Assembly (NCBI GenBank): GCA_018267575.1
Contig: JAFDYF010000068.1
Coordinates: 148,771 to 212,770, forward strand
From: Bacteroidota bacterium
GTDB taxonomy: Bacteria; Bacteroidota; Bacteroidia; Chitinophagales; Chitinophagaceae
DNA: 64,000 bases
Reading direction: 5' to 3'
The position numbers were made by a program, and so were the translations under genes. The notes under the pieces are model-generated. The model was given only the letters and a program-made list of their open reading frames with translations, searched no databases and had not been told where the DNA came from. This document shows positions 25,626-33,666 of this stretch, piece by piece. Numbering within the stretch: position 1 is the first letter of the stretch; each line of letters opens with the position of its first letter.

Positions 25626-25649
25626 ACCCGTTAATTCAAATTAACGGGT
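25626..25649 (-). terminator. Intrinsic terminator after large subunit 2
   Basis: An 11-bp perfect stem, ACCCGTTAATT (25626-25636) with AATTAACGGGT (25639-25649), followed on the minus strand by TTTTCTTTTC. It separates the structural genes of cassette 2 from the protease/127-aa/TPR genes. Confidence 0.85.
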
Positions 25650-25675
25650 GTATCTTTTATTGCTTGCTACTAATG

Positions 25676-27265
25676 TTATAATTTGAATCTGACCAATTCC
25701 TTTCCTGATTTGTTGTCATGTGCATGTACCGTGCAAACCAGACAGCTATCAAATGAACGAGCCACCAGACCTACTTCCACCGGGTCGTTTTCATCCTCTA
25801 TTTCCAAACCAGTCAATGCAGCTTCAATGGCACCGGGATTATCGTTCTCATCTTTTGGCCCTACATTCCAGGTGGTCGGCGCAATAATCTGATAGTTTTT
25901 AATCACACCATCCTGAATATCGATCCAATGTGCCAAAGCCCCACGAGCCGCTTCTGTAGCACCAAAACCACGACCATCCCGTTCAACGGGTTTGATATAA
26001 AACTCATCATCGAGTCTGATTTGGCTTAACCAATCGTTCAGGTTCATATACAAACGGGTCATTTCATGCAAACGAGCGAGACAACGAACAAATACACTGG
26101 GGCCCATCTTCTTCATGATATCCGCAAACAAAGGATCTTGAATCTGATGTGGGAGATTGGCCGGGTTGGCATTCATAATCACTCTCGCCAATGGACCTGC
26201 TTCAACAGCCTGGTTCATAAAACGGGGTGCCTTGGCCCAACTGTATTTGTCTGCAAAATTCGTGTTCTCCAAAATAGAAGACTTGAGCGGTACCGGAGCT
26301 ACTTCATCAAAAGGATTTGCAGCCGGCGCATTTTGGTACCAACTGTGCTTTACATGCTCCATAATTTGGTATGGATCGTAAGCATGATAATCTTTCCCAT
26401 CAAAAAATCCACTGGCCTGTATCAGCGCCTGATTACGACCTTCGATGGTAGGATTGTTGTATCTGTCTTTATGCAAGTAGGTGCCACTGGCAATATATTT
26501 ACCAAGACCCTGGCCCATTTTGTCCAAACCGAATTCAATGCCTGCCCTCAAGTACAAACCCAAATCACTGTTTTTATGGCTTTCGTTTTCATTCAGCCAA
26601 ACCATCATGTCATCCCAACTCTTGATTTGCATATAACGTTCTATGGAACATCCCAACCACATCGGTTCCAACCAATCGTTTTTAAATTGATTTAGAATCG
26701 CATGCGAACGAGTGATGTCCTTCAAAGTTGGAGCGCACATGACACCGCCGGGAACCATATAACTACTATGTGGCCATTGCCCACCAAAGATGGCGTAAAT
26801 TTCAACAGGTCTTCCGCTAGCAGTTAACCCTTGTTGAAAAGAAGTACCCACATAGGCTGACCACCGTTTTGCCACTTCGGCATAAAGCGGTTTGTTGGCA
26901 AATTTTTTATTGGCCAAATCCGTTGCAAAAATTGCATAGAACCAACGGGGCACACTTTGCAAACTTTCACTTCCTTGACCAATGGCCCTCAACAAAAGCG
27001 CATTGGGACTAAGTTGTGTTTTCCAAGCGGTATCCAATGCAGAGGATGCACAATACAAATGCGAGCCGCCACAAATTCCGCAGGCACGTGGCGTAACAAT
27101 CAAACCAGCTTGTGGATCTTTTCCCCGCAAAATAATTTCAAAACCACGGAACATGGAAGCCTGTGTGTTGGCGCGGGTAACCACTCCATTTTCCATAAAA
27201 ACATTTACATCGAGATCGCCTTCTACACGACCAACGGGTGATATATTTAATTCTTTGGTTGCCAT
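25676..27265 (-). CDS. [NiFe] hydrogenase large subunit, group 2a type, copy 2
   Basis: A 529-residue catalytic subunit, the same length as copy 1. Cys62 and Cys65 lie in PRACGICGGSH; Cys508, Cys511 and His514 in SFDSCLVCTVHAHD; the 15-residue tail for proteolysis follows. All four nickel-binding cysteines are intact, so both copies should be active. Differences from copy 1 cluster around residues 295-350 (MEHVKHSWYQNAPAANP versus KEHVIHSWYEDHPAMHP and the stretch after it). It lies 44 bases downstream of its small subunit. Confidence 0.93.
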   Translation of the reverse strand: MATKELNISPVGRVEGDLDVNVFMENGVVTRANTQASMFRGFEIILRGKDPQAGLIVTPRACGICGGSHLYCASSALDTAWKTQLSPNALLLRAIGQGSESLQSVPRWFYAIFATDLANKKFANKPLYAEVAKRWSAYVGTSFQQGLTASGRPVEIYAIFGGQWPHSSYMVPGGVMCAPTLKDITRSHAILNQFKNDWLEPMWLGCSIERYMQIKSWDDMMVWLNENESHKNSDLGLYLRAGIEFGLDKMGQGLGKYIASGTYLHKDRYNNPTIEGRNQALIQASGFFDGKDYHAYDPYQIMEHVKHSWYQNAPAANPFDEVAPVPLKSSILENTNFADKYSWAKAPRFMNQAVEAGPLARVIMNANPANLPHQIQDPLFADIMKKMGPSVFVRCLARLHEMTRLYMNLNDWLSQIRLDDEFYIKPVERDGRGFGATEAARGALAHWIDIQDGVIKNYQIIAPTTWNVGPKDENDNPGAIEAALTGLEIEDENDPVEVGLVARSFDSCLVCTVHAHDNKSGKELVRFKL

Positions 27266-27309
27266 TTTATCAAGATTATATTTTATGAATGATGTGTTTT
27301 GACCAAACG

Positions 27310-28269
27310 CTATTTGGTTGTTTCAAACATTTTTGCCGGAGAGCCGATTACTTTGCTCACCCCAGCTTTGAAATAATAACCCAAACGGGAATGCCCATCT
27401 GGAATTTCTTTTGGAAGGAAACCGAGATATTTCATGGTTTTGAAAACACTTCCTTTTGCTAGGTCATGATGGGGGAAACCAGGCTCGGTGCAACCCAGAC
27501 AGGGATGGTTCGCCCTAGTTTTTGAAGAATGACGGTTCCATAAAATACGGTTGCAACTCGCATGGGTCATTGGCCCACGGCAACCCACTTCATAAAACAA
27601 GCAACCACCACGTTGTCCGAAATGTCCATCCACTTTTTCATCGAATGCCCTTGCATTGGTGCAACCTGTTTGTACAAAATCGCTAAAGAAAGTAGTGGGG
27701 CGATGGAACGCATCCACTTGCACATCCCCGATACGACCGGTAGCAATCGCCACTAAAATTTGTGTAACCCAATCTGGATGCGCTGGACAGCCCGGTATAT
27801 TAATTACAGGAAGCCCACCCTTGGAAACATAATTCGCTCCCAAAAAACCGCCCTTTTGTTTTTTCAAAAATTGAAGACCCGTGCTTTCACTTGGATTTGG
27901 GGGAACTGCAGGAATACCGCCCCAAGTAGCACAGTCGCCGATGGCCACTACGTAGGAAGCCACTTTGGACAACTCGCTTACCCAATCCTTCATGGGGCGT
28001 TCGCAAAAATTGTTCATCGTGCCACTGCCATCAGGACCTTGAATGATAGATCCTTCGAAAACGAGAATGTCCAATGGAATTTTTCCGGCGATACAGTCTT
28101 TCATTAAATCGGAAACCTGATGCCCGAGCTCAAGACCTGAAGTAGGATGCCAGAGAATATTGATACCGAAATCTACCACCAACTCTACTACGGTTGGTTC
28201 TTCGGCGTTTAAGAAAGACATGGTGTTGCCGCTACAGGCACCCCCTTGTAACCATAGTACGTTGGCCAT
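27310..28269 (-). CDS. [NiFe] hydrogenase small subunit, group 2a type, copy 2
   Basis: A 319-residue iron-sulfur subunit starting MANVLWLQGGACSGNTMSF, without a Tat leader. All cluster cysteines seen in copy 1 are kept (IGDCATWGG, GCPAHPDWV, QTGCTNARAF, GGCLFYEVGCRGPMTHASCN, HPCLGCTEPGFPH). It is about 10 residues longer at the C-terminus, ending VIGSPAKMFETTK. Residues such as GPMTHASCN and GDCATWGG are closer to the cyanobacterial consensus I recall than those of copy 1. Two TTAGAAA-type palindromes lie directly upstream. Confidence 0.93.
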   Translation of the reverse strand: MANVLWLQGGACSGNTMSFLNAEEPTVVELVVDFGINILWHPTSGLELGHQVSDLMKDCIAGKIPLDILVFEGSIIQGPDGSGTMNNFCERPMKDWVSELSKVASYVVAIGDCATWGGIPAVPPNPSESTGLQFLKKQKGGFLGANYVSKGGLPVINIPGCPAHPDWVTQILVAIATGRIGDVQVDAFHRPTTFFSDFVQTGCTNARAFDEKVDGHFGQRGGCLFYEVGCRGPMTHASCNRILWNRHSSKTRANHPCLGCTEPGFPHHDLAKGSVFKTMKYLGFLPKEIPDGHSRLGYYFKAGVSKVIGSPAKMFETTK

Positions 28270-28287
28270 AACAATCGTTGGTTTAGT

Positions 28288-28305
28288 TTAGAAAATATTT
28301 TCTAA
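28288..28305. promoter_or_regulatory. Perfect 18-bp palindrome upstream of small subunit 2 (putative TetR operator)
   Basis: TTAGAAAATATTTTCTAA is fully self-complementary and lies 19-36 bases before the small subunit 2 start. It is followed by GTTAGG, as at the cassette 1 site. Confidence 0.65.
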
Positions 28306-28324
28306 GTTAGGGTATTTTTTAGAA

Positions 28325-28342
28325 TTAGAAATTATTTTCTAT
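28325..28342. promoter_or_regulatory. Second, weaker operator-like palindrome
   Basis: TTAGAAATTATTTTCTAT, 37 bases further upstream of small subunit 2 (centre to centre). It is nearly identical to the site before hypA. Confidence 0.5.
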
Positions 28343-28389
28343 TTTTTTTCAAAAAATTTTGTCACCCTGAGATGGAATTAAGAATGCTG

Positions 28390-28749
28390 TCAGTTGAAAC
28401 AGATTTGCAGGTCTTGGATGGAAACTTGAAGCGGACCACGCCGGTCTTTAGCGGCTTCTTTGCGGATAAAAAAGGCTGCTGTTTTCGCTTTTTGTTCACT
28501 AAAACACTGTGTGATATTGCGGATGATAAATTGTAAGGGGTTATTAAATTGGGCAAAAACCAGGGAGACTTCCCATGTCCCTCTTCGAAAAATCACCCAA
28601 TCGATTACGGCCGCATCCCTTAGCCAAGAGCCATTTTCCATAAAATGCAGGTCTTGGGGTAATGCTATTTTTCCGGCTTGTTGTTCGTTTTCCAACAAAA
28701 CACGCATGGCTGATAAAACAGAAGTGCTGATGATTGCCTGGCGGCCCAT
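28390..28749 (-). CDS. Small protein of unknown family paired with TetR, cassette 2
   Basis: A 119-residue paralogue of the protein at 21008. Shared features are SWLRDAAVIDWV, GTWEVSLVFAQF, LQFIIRNITQCFSEQKAKT, AAKDRRGPLQVSIQDLQIC and a C-terminal Asn. No domain is recognised and there is no signal peptide. In this cassette it follows the TetR gene (24-base gap), whereas in cassette 1 it precedes it. Then come the operator region and small subunit 2. Confidence 0.75.
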   Translation of the reverse strand: MGRQAIISTSVLSAMRVLLENEQQAGKIALPQDLHFMENGSWLRDAAVIDWVIFRRGTWEVSLVFAQFNNPLQFIIRNITQCFSEQKAKTAAFFIRKEAAKDRRGPLQVSIQDLQICFN

Positions 28750-28773
28750 GGCTGGGGATTGTGGTAATTAAAC

Positions 28774-29400
28774 CTAAGTTAAACCAATTGTCTTGTTTTG
28801 CAATTGGCGAAATTCTGGGATACCCATATCGGTGAACAAAGGCCGGAGGATTGCCCAAAGGTCTTGGCAATAAGCGTCCTCTGTCAGCCCTTTATTTCCA
28901 TTTACCAATTGATAACTCATCCAATTGTCCATGGTCAGGCAAAAGATTTGAGCCAGCTCCGCAAACTGGCCTTCGTAGGTAGGTTGGGTAAATGATCCCC
29001 TGGACGCATTGAAATCCAACATAAACAAAATCTGTTGTCGTTGAAACTGTAATAATTGCTGATGCTTTTCCGCGATTTCAGGAAAAGCCCGAAGCACTTC
29101 CAACGTATCCAAATAGAAAAAGCGGTATTGCTGTTGAAGCTGAAACAGGTTTCTCAACAGGAAATCAATATCCTCAAATAAGGGAAGCACCCGGCATTCT
29201 GTCAACAACTGCTCTTGCTTTTTTTTGAGCTTTTTATAAATGGACAGGATCAGTTCATCCTTGGTCTTGAAATGATAGGCTAAATGACCTACGCTCACAA
29301 AAGCATAATCTGCTATATGCTGCAAGCGCACATTCACGAACCCCTTTTCGTTGAAAAGAGCCAATGCCTTGTCTGATATGTATTGCTTGGTGGGCTTCAA
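28774..29400 (-). CDS. TetR-family regulator, hydrogenase cassette 2
   Basis: A 208-residue TetR protein with the same length and plan as the one at 20374. The DNA-binding domain is ALALFNEKGFVNVRLQHIADYAFVSVGHLAYHFKTKDEL (from residue ~12). The ligand domain shares QQQYRFFYLDTLEVLRAFPE with the EQYRFFNFDILEIKRNFP of copy 1. It is the first gene of the minus-strand island. A 9-bp inverted repeat, AGACTGCAA/TTGCAGTCT (29411-29457), lies upstream and may belong to its own control region. Confidence 0.85.
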   Translation of the reverse strand: MKPTKQYISDKALALFNEKGFVNVRLQHIADYAFVSVGHLAYHFKTKDELILSIYKKLKKKQEQLLTECRVLPLFEDIDFLLRNLFQLQQQYRFFYLDTLEVLRAFPEIAEKHQQLLQFQRQQILFMLDFNASRGSFTQPTYEGQFAELAQIFCLTMDNWMSYQLVNGNKGLTEDAYCQDLWAILRPLFTDMGIPEFRQLQNKTIGLT

Positions 29401-29767
29401 TAGAATTCTTAGACTGCAAAAGTAAATGCAAAAAGGCGAAATGAAATGTTGCAGTCTTTGGGCACTTAAACGCTAGGCTTTTTCCAAGCAGGGTCAGTTG
29501 TGCCAGACCCCGCAAAGACTAGCGCTATAATTCATACAACCTTTCTAAACTTCATTAACAATTATATGCTAATGCAATATTTTTACATTCAGCAAATTGC
29601 ATTTCACAAAATACAAACCATCAAATAAAATATTTCCTATAATAAACTGTTACTGGGTGGAAGCAGTTGGAGCAATCGCTCAAAAAGCTTTCGGATATAG
29701 CTTTGAAATAAGACTGGTTTTTATAAAAACCGTTTTCTTTTTAGCATTAAAATAACCTAATATCCTA
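29401..29767. repeat. Intergenic region with inverted repeats at the island's right edge
   Basis: The divergent gap between TetR 2 (-) and the secreted protein (+). It contains AGACTGCAA/TTGCAGTCT (29411-29419, 29449-29457). A hairpin GGGTC/GACCC (29491-29510) sits inside the outer arms CGCTAG/CTAGCG (29471-29476, 29519-29524). A 24-bp segment at 29424-29447 recurs at 33954-33977 with two differences. A lone TAGCTTTG (29698-29705) resembles a -7 box, but no well-placed -33 TTG was found. Confidence 0.55.
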
Positions 29768-31231
29768 ATGAAAAAATTACACATCTTCCTGCTATTTTGC
29801 GCCCTAAATTATCATTCGATTGCTCAAACCAATCAATTTTATATTGATACCACCGTGACCATATCTGCTGGCACTATTGTGAATAGTGCAGGATCAGATT
29901 TGATATTAGATTCCAAGGCTGCCATCTCCAATCAGGGAACATGGACGGTACAAAACAACAATACTGCATTAAGCATAAGTTCCCTACTCAATGGAACTGG
30001 CAATATCATATTTAACAATTCAAGCAATAGTCAGACCATCGATGCAAATGGAGATAGCATTGCATGCAACATCAGCATCAATAACCCAAACAATGTTAAT
30101 CTAAATACACTAAGTACGGTTACAGGTGCTGGAAACAATAACCTTTCAATTGGAGGTGGGTCAACCCTTACGTTTACAAGTGGACAAATCATTACGAACT
30201 CAAGTGAGGTTATTTTTAATGCTGGCTCTTCTTATTCAGGAGCCTCGAATGCTTCTCACATCTATGGTACTTGCGTGAAAGTGGGGAACAGTGCATTTAC
30301 CTTTCCGGTCGGTGATGCAGACTCATTAAGGGCAGTTGGCATTTCAGCCCCGGCATTATCTACGGATAGCTTTACCTGCCAATATTTTTTCTCCAACCCA
30401 AATGCTTTATACAATGTTTCATCGCATGATGTTTCGCTAAGTGGGGTTTCTCAACGCGAATATTGGTTGATTTCGAGGGGAAGCAGTTCGACTTCGCCAG
30501 TCAAAGTAACCTTGTCGTGGCTGGCTCCTGGGCACTCTGGTATTCTCAATAATATATCAGACTTACGTGTAGCTCATTGGGATGGTAATTCATGGAACGA
30601 TTTGGGTGGAAGCGGTACACAAACGGGGAACACCAGTACTGGGACAGTCACCACATCCTCACCCGTAAGTTCTTTTAGCCCTTTCACGCTAGCAACCACC
30701 TCTATAGTCAATGTGCTGCCTATTCATATAATTGATTTTGTAGGAGAACCGAAAAATGGCAATGTATTCATTCATTGGACCTATGCAAACAATGCCGGAA
30801 ATCAAAATTTTGAATTGATGCGTTCAAAAGATGGAACCACTTGGTCCACAATAAGCACTGTACCTTTTGTAATCGGCCAAAGCAATTATGATTTTGTAGA
30901 CAATGACCCTTATCCCTCTTTAAATTATTATCAACTAAAAGAAATAGATGGCAACACTGGTCAAATGCTTTTGTCGTCAGTAATATTGGTGCAATTAAAT
31001 TCCAGTGATAATGGCATTTGGGTTTCTCCCAACCCAACCTATGATCTTATAAAAATTAGATCAACCGCAGATTTGACAAATAATGCCTACTATGTGATTG
31101 ACCTCAATGGAAAGATAGTAATGAATGGTTTGCTTACTGGATTTACAACTACCGTAGACATGAACCATCTGTTACAGGGCACCTATTATTTGAAGATTGG
31201 CAATAAAATACAAAAGCTCCTAAAGCTCTAA
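29768..31231 (+). CDS. Secreted protein with T9SS type A sorting domain
   Basis: A 487-residue protein. A signal peptide (MKKLHIFLLFCALNYHSIAQ) is followed by a repetitive, Asn/Ser/Thr-rich beta region (about 30-310), then LPIHIIDFVGEPKNGNVFIHWTYANNAGNQNFELMRSKDG, which resembles the fibronectin-like domain common before such tails. The C-terminal ~70 residues (VSPNPTYDLIKIRS, YYVIDLNGKIVMNG, LLQGTYYLKIGNKIQKLLKL) are a type A T9SS sorting domain. The cargo function is not recognised; a surface or extracellular protein is likely. Confidence 0.85.
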   Translation: MKKLHIFLLFCALNYHSIAQTNQFYIDTTVTISAGTIVNSAGSDLILDSKAAISNQGTWTVQNNNTALSISSLLNGTGNIIFNNSSNSQTIDANGDSIACNISINNPNNVNLNTLSTVTGAGNNNLSIGGGSTLTFTSGQIITNSSEVIFNAGSSYSGASNASHIYGTCVKVGNSAFTFPVGDADSLRAVGISAPALSTDSFTCQYFFSNPNALYNVSSHDVSLSGVSQREYWLISRGSSSTSPVKVTLSWLAPGHSGILNNISDLRVAHWDGNSWNDLGGSGTQTGNTSTGTVTTSSPVSSFSPFTLATTSIVNVLPIHIIDFVGEPKNGNVFIHWTYANNAGNQNFELMRSKDGTTWSTISTVPFVIGQSNYDFVDNDPYPSLNYYQLKEIDGNTGQMLLSSVILVQLNSSDNGIWVSPNPTYDLIKIRSTADLTNNAYYVIDLNGKIVMNGLLTGFTTTVDMNHLLQGTYYLKIGNKIQKLLKL

Positions 31232-31252
31232 AACCAAAAAATTCCAAACAAC

Positions 31253-31999
31253 ATGAAAAAATCTGTCACTCTTGCCTTCTCAATATTGCTACTTCTTTTT
31301 TATAATCATATTTGTGCACAGGTAGGCATCGGTACTTCCACGCCGAATGCATCTGCCCAATTGGATGTGACCGCAACCAATAAAGGATTTCTTCCACCAA
31401 GAGTATCATTGACTTCCAGCACTGACCTGTCCACAATATCCAGTCCTGCCACAGGGCTCTTGGTTTACAATACTGCCAGTTCAGGTACATCCCCGAATAT
31501 GGTAAGCCCTGGGTATTATTTTTTTAATGGCGCTAGTTGGTCGCCAATTAACAGCACTTATTCACCTGGCCAAGTAATTCAAACCTTGATATTACCCTAC
31601 AGTAGCATTGGGCAAAGTGCTAACACCTCTATATCCACAACGGTACCTAATTATTCCACCCTCGCCACCTATAATTATACACCAGCAAGTAGTAGCAGTA
31701 CTATAATTGTAGAATATAACACAGTCTATGTCGGTTCGGGATACGGAACCGATGATTGGTACAGTAGGATTACTGTCAACGGGAGCCAGGTTAGTTATGG
31801 GTATCAACAATGGACAGGTGCTGCATATGGCGGCGGCACCCGAAGTGGCACGCTGTTTCCTGTGATGGGTGCTTATACCAATAGTTCCACCAGCCCTATT
31901 ACTATCTTGATTCAAGCAGCAAGAGGCAGTTCAGATGATTCATTTACATTCAAAGGAGATGTGAGTACTTGGTTAAAAATAACGGAAATCGCTCGCTAA
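31253..31999 (+). CDS. Secreted protein with VGIGTSTP leader domain, paralogue 1
   Basis: A 248-residue protein. After a signal peptide ending near HICAQ comes VGIGTSTPNASAQLDVTA and KGFLPPRVSLTSSTDLSTI, an N-terminal domain very common in Bacteroidota secreted proteins and reminiscent of phage tail-fibre heads. The C-terminal half (about 110-248) is beta-rich and has no recognised family. It is 21 bases behind the T9SS cargo gene and shares its N-terminal 100 residues with the next gene, so the block probably arose by duplication. Confidence 0.7.
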   Translation: MKKSVTLAFSILLLLFYNHICAQVGIGTSTPNASAQLDVTATNKGFLPPRVSLTSSTDLSTISSPATGLLVYNTASSGTSPNMVSPGYYFFNGASWSPINSTYSPGQVIQTLILPYSSIGQSANTSISTTVPNYSTLATYNYTPASSSSTIIVEYNTVYVGSGYGTDDWYSRITVNGSQVSYGYQQWTGAAYGGGTRSGTLFPVMGAYTNSSTSPITILIQAARGSSDDSFTFKGDVSTWLKITEIAR

Positions 32000-32060
32000 A
32001 AAATATTCATTCGCAACTCCTGTATTAGCAACATTCACAAGAATATTTAAACCCAAAAAC

Positions 32061-32834
32061 ATGAAAAAAAGACATTTCCTCAGCCTTTCAATATTGCTGT
32101 TACTATTTTGCCACCGAATTTACGCACAGGTAGGCATTGGCACTTCCACGCCAGATGCCTCGGCACAGTTGGATGTGACCGCAACAGATAAGGGATTTCT
32201 TCCACCGAGAGTAGCATTGACATCCACCACAGATGCAAGCACCATCAGCAGTCCCGCATCGGGTTTACTGGTTTACAATAGCTCCACCGCAGGCAATTCC
32301 CCCTCCAATGTTACACCTGGTTATTATTATTGGAGCGGCAGTTCCTGGAGCAGGGTTGCAACCTATGGCAATGTTATAGCATCTGGATCCGTAACGGTAT
32401 CGGCTACCGGCACAGCACCCACTCTGGGCTCTACGGTTTACATCAACAAAACACAGGCCATTGATTATGGTGCAAAAAAAAGAATTACCGTACAATTGGG
32501 CTTCTCCGGTGGTGGTACCGCAGGTTCGGGGAATTACCTTTTCTCCTTAGCACCCGGTATTACATTTAATACTGCAGCGGGCTATAACCCGGTTTTGACA
32601 ACAGCCCCATGGTCACCAGATGTTGGGACCGATGCGCAATATTTTATCCCAGCAATGGGTGGTATAGTCCAAAGTGGTAGTTGGTCGGGAATAACCTATG
32701 TAGTCCCTTATTCTTCCACTCAGTACACCCTTGTTTCTAATAATAACAATACTAACTCTATTATGCAGTACTCACAAAGTTGGTATTTATTTAGTGTTTC
32801 GACGATGATTAATCTATCATTTGATATTTATTGA
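32061..32834 (+). CDS. Secreted protein with VGIGTSTP leader domain, paralogue 2
   Basis: A 257-residue protein. The signal peptide and first 100 residues are strongly similar to the preceding protein (VGIGTSTPDASAQLDVTATD, KGFLPPRVALTSTTDASTI, GYYYWSGSSW). The C-terminal half differs, with a region like ASGSVTVSATGTAPTLGSTV. This conserved head with variable tail suggests modular surface proteins. No catalytic motif is seen. Confidence 0.7.
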   Translation: MKKRHFLSLSILLLLFCHRIYAQVGIGTSTPDASAQLDVTATDKGFLPPRVALTSTTDASTISSPASGLLVYNSSTAGNSPSNVTPGYYYWSGSSWSRVATYGNVIASGSVTVSATGTAPTLGSTVYINKTQAIDYGAKKRITVQLGFSGGGTAGSGNYLFSLAPGITFNTAAGYNPVLTTAPWSPDVGTDAQYFIPAMGGIVQSGSWSGITYVVPYSSTQYTLVSNNNNTNSIMQYSQSWYLFSVSTMINLSFDIY

Positions 32835-32878
32835 CGGCAGCGCAATTAGCATAATAGAATCAACCCATCTTTCTCTGT

Positions 32879-32917
32879 CAAGCGGGGTCAGTTAGGCTAT
32901 ACCCCTCGGAGACAAAG
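32879..32917. repeat. CAAGCGGGGTC-type hairpin, second copy
   Basis: TCAAGCGGGGTCAGTT, a short loop and ACCCCTCGGAGAC. It resembles the hairpins at 29486-29518 (AAGCAGGGTCAGTT ... GACCCCGC) and 33917-33947. Confidence 0.5.
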
Positions 32918-33021
32918 CATGGTTCCCGCTGTTTTTACTCTTTTACTTTGGTTAAGCATCAACTGCATCCTGCCTTTTCAAATTCGGTCTCTATAGCCCC
33001 GCCCTAATCTATTAGGTTTGG

Positions 33022-33666
33022 TTGACTCTAAACAATGGTATCTTCACCCAATTATCCTCACTCTCAATCATTTCTTTGGAAAATATTTTTAACAAACTTG
33101 TTGACAGTTTTGTAGAAAACAAAATTGGGGTAGCGGAAAATTTTTTAAGTGAAACGCTTTCTTTGCACCTGAAAGAAAACCTGATCGCTCTTTATAGCAT
33201 GAAATTACTCAAGGTTGCAGGCACAGGAAATGATGCAGGCTTTAAACAAGATAATAAGTTTAGAACTGACATCATTTATTGGCTAGACCGAAAACATAAC
33301 AATGTGTATGAAAATAGCTTTTTTGATCTAATGGATAGCTTCGTCAGCTTTTTGAATAAAACCTGTTATACTTCCATCACAAGTTATGAGTTTCATTATG
33401 CTTTGTATGAAAAAGGTAGTTTCTATAAAAAGCATATTGATCAATTTAAGAGTAACGACAGCCGACAATACTCCATGATTATGTATTTGAACAATGAGTG
33501 GAAAGAAAATGATGGCGGTGAATTATGTGTCCATCACAAAAATAGGGTTGAAAATATAAGTCCTATCGGTGGCAAGACAGGGTTTTTTAAAAGCAGTGAA
33601 TTGGAGCATGAGGTATTGGCTAGTAACAAACCAAGAATGAGCGTCACTGGATGGTTAAAATCCTAG
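33022..33666 (+). CDS. 2OG-Fe(II) dioxygenase (prolyl 4-hydroxylase-like)
   Basis: A 214-residue protein. Iron ligands fit His138-x-Asp140 (FYKKHIDQF) and His196 (SSELEHEV), and Arg205 in NKPRMSVTGWL would bind 2-oxoglutarate. YSMIMYLNNEWKENDGGELCVH is the typical core strand. There is no ATG before codon 60, and an in-frame stop lies three codons upstream, so the TTG at 33022 is the best start. The family hydroxylates proteins or small molecules; the target is unknown. Confidence 0.8.
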   Translation: MTLNNGIFTQLSSLSIISLENIFNKLVDSFVENKIGVAENFLSETLSLHLKENLIALYSMKLLKVAGTGNDAGFKQDNKFRTDIIYWLDRKHNNVYENSFFDLMDSFVSFLNKTCYTSITSYEFHYALYEKGSFYKKHIDQFKSNDSRQYSMIMYLNNEWKENDGGELCVHHKNRVENISPIGGKTGFFKSSELEHEVLASNKPRMSVTGWLKS

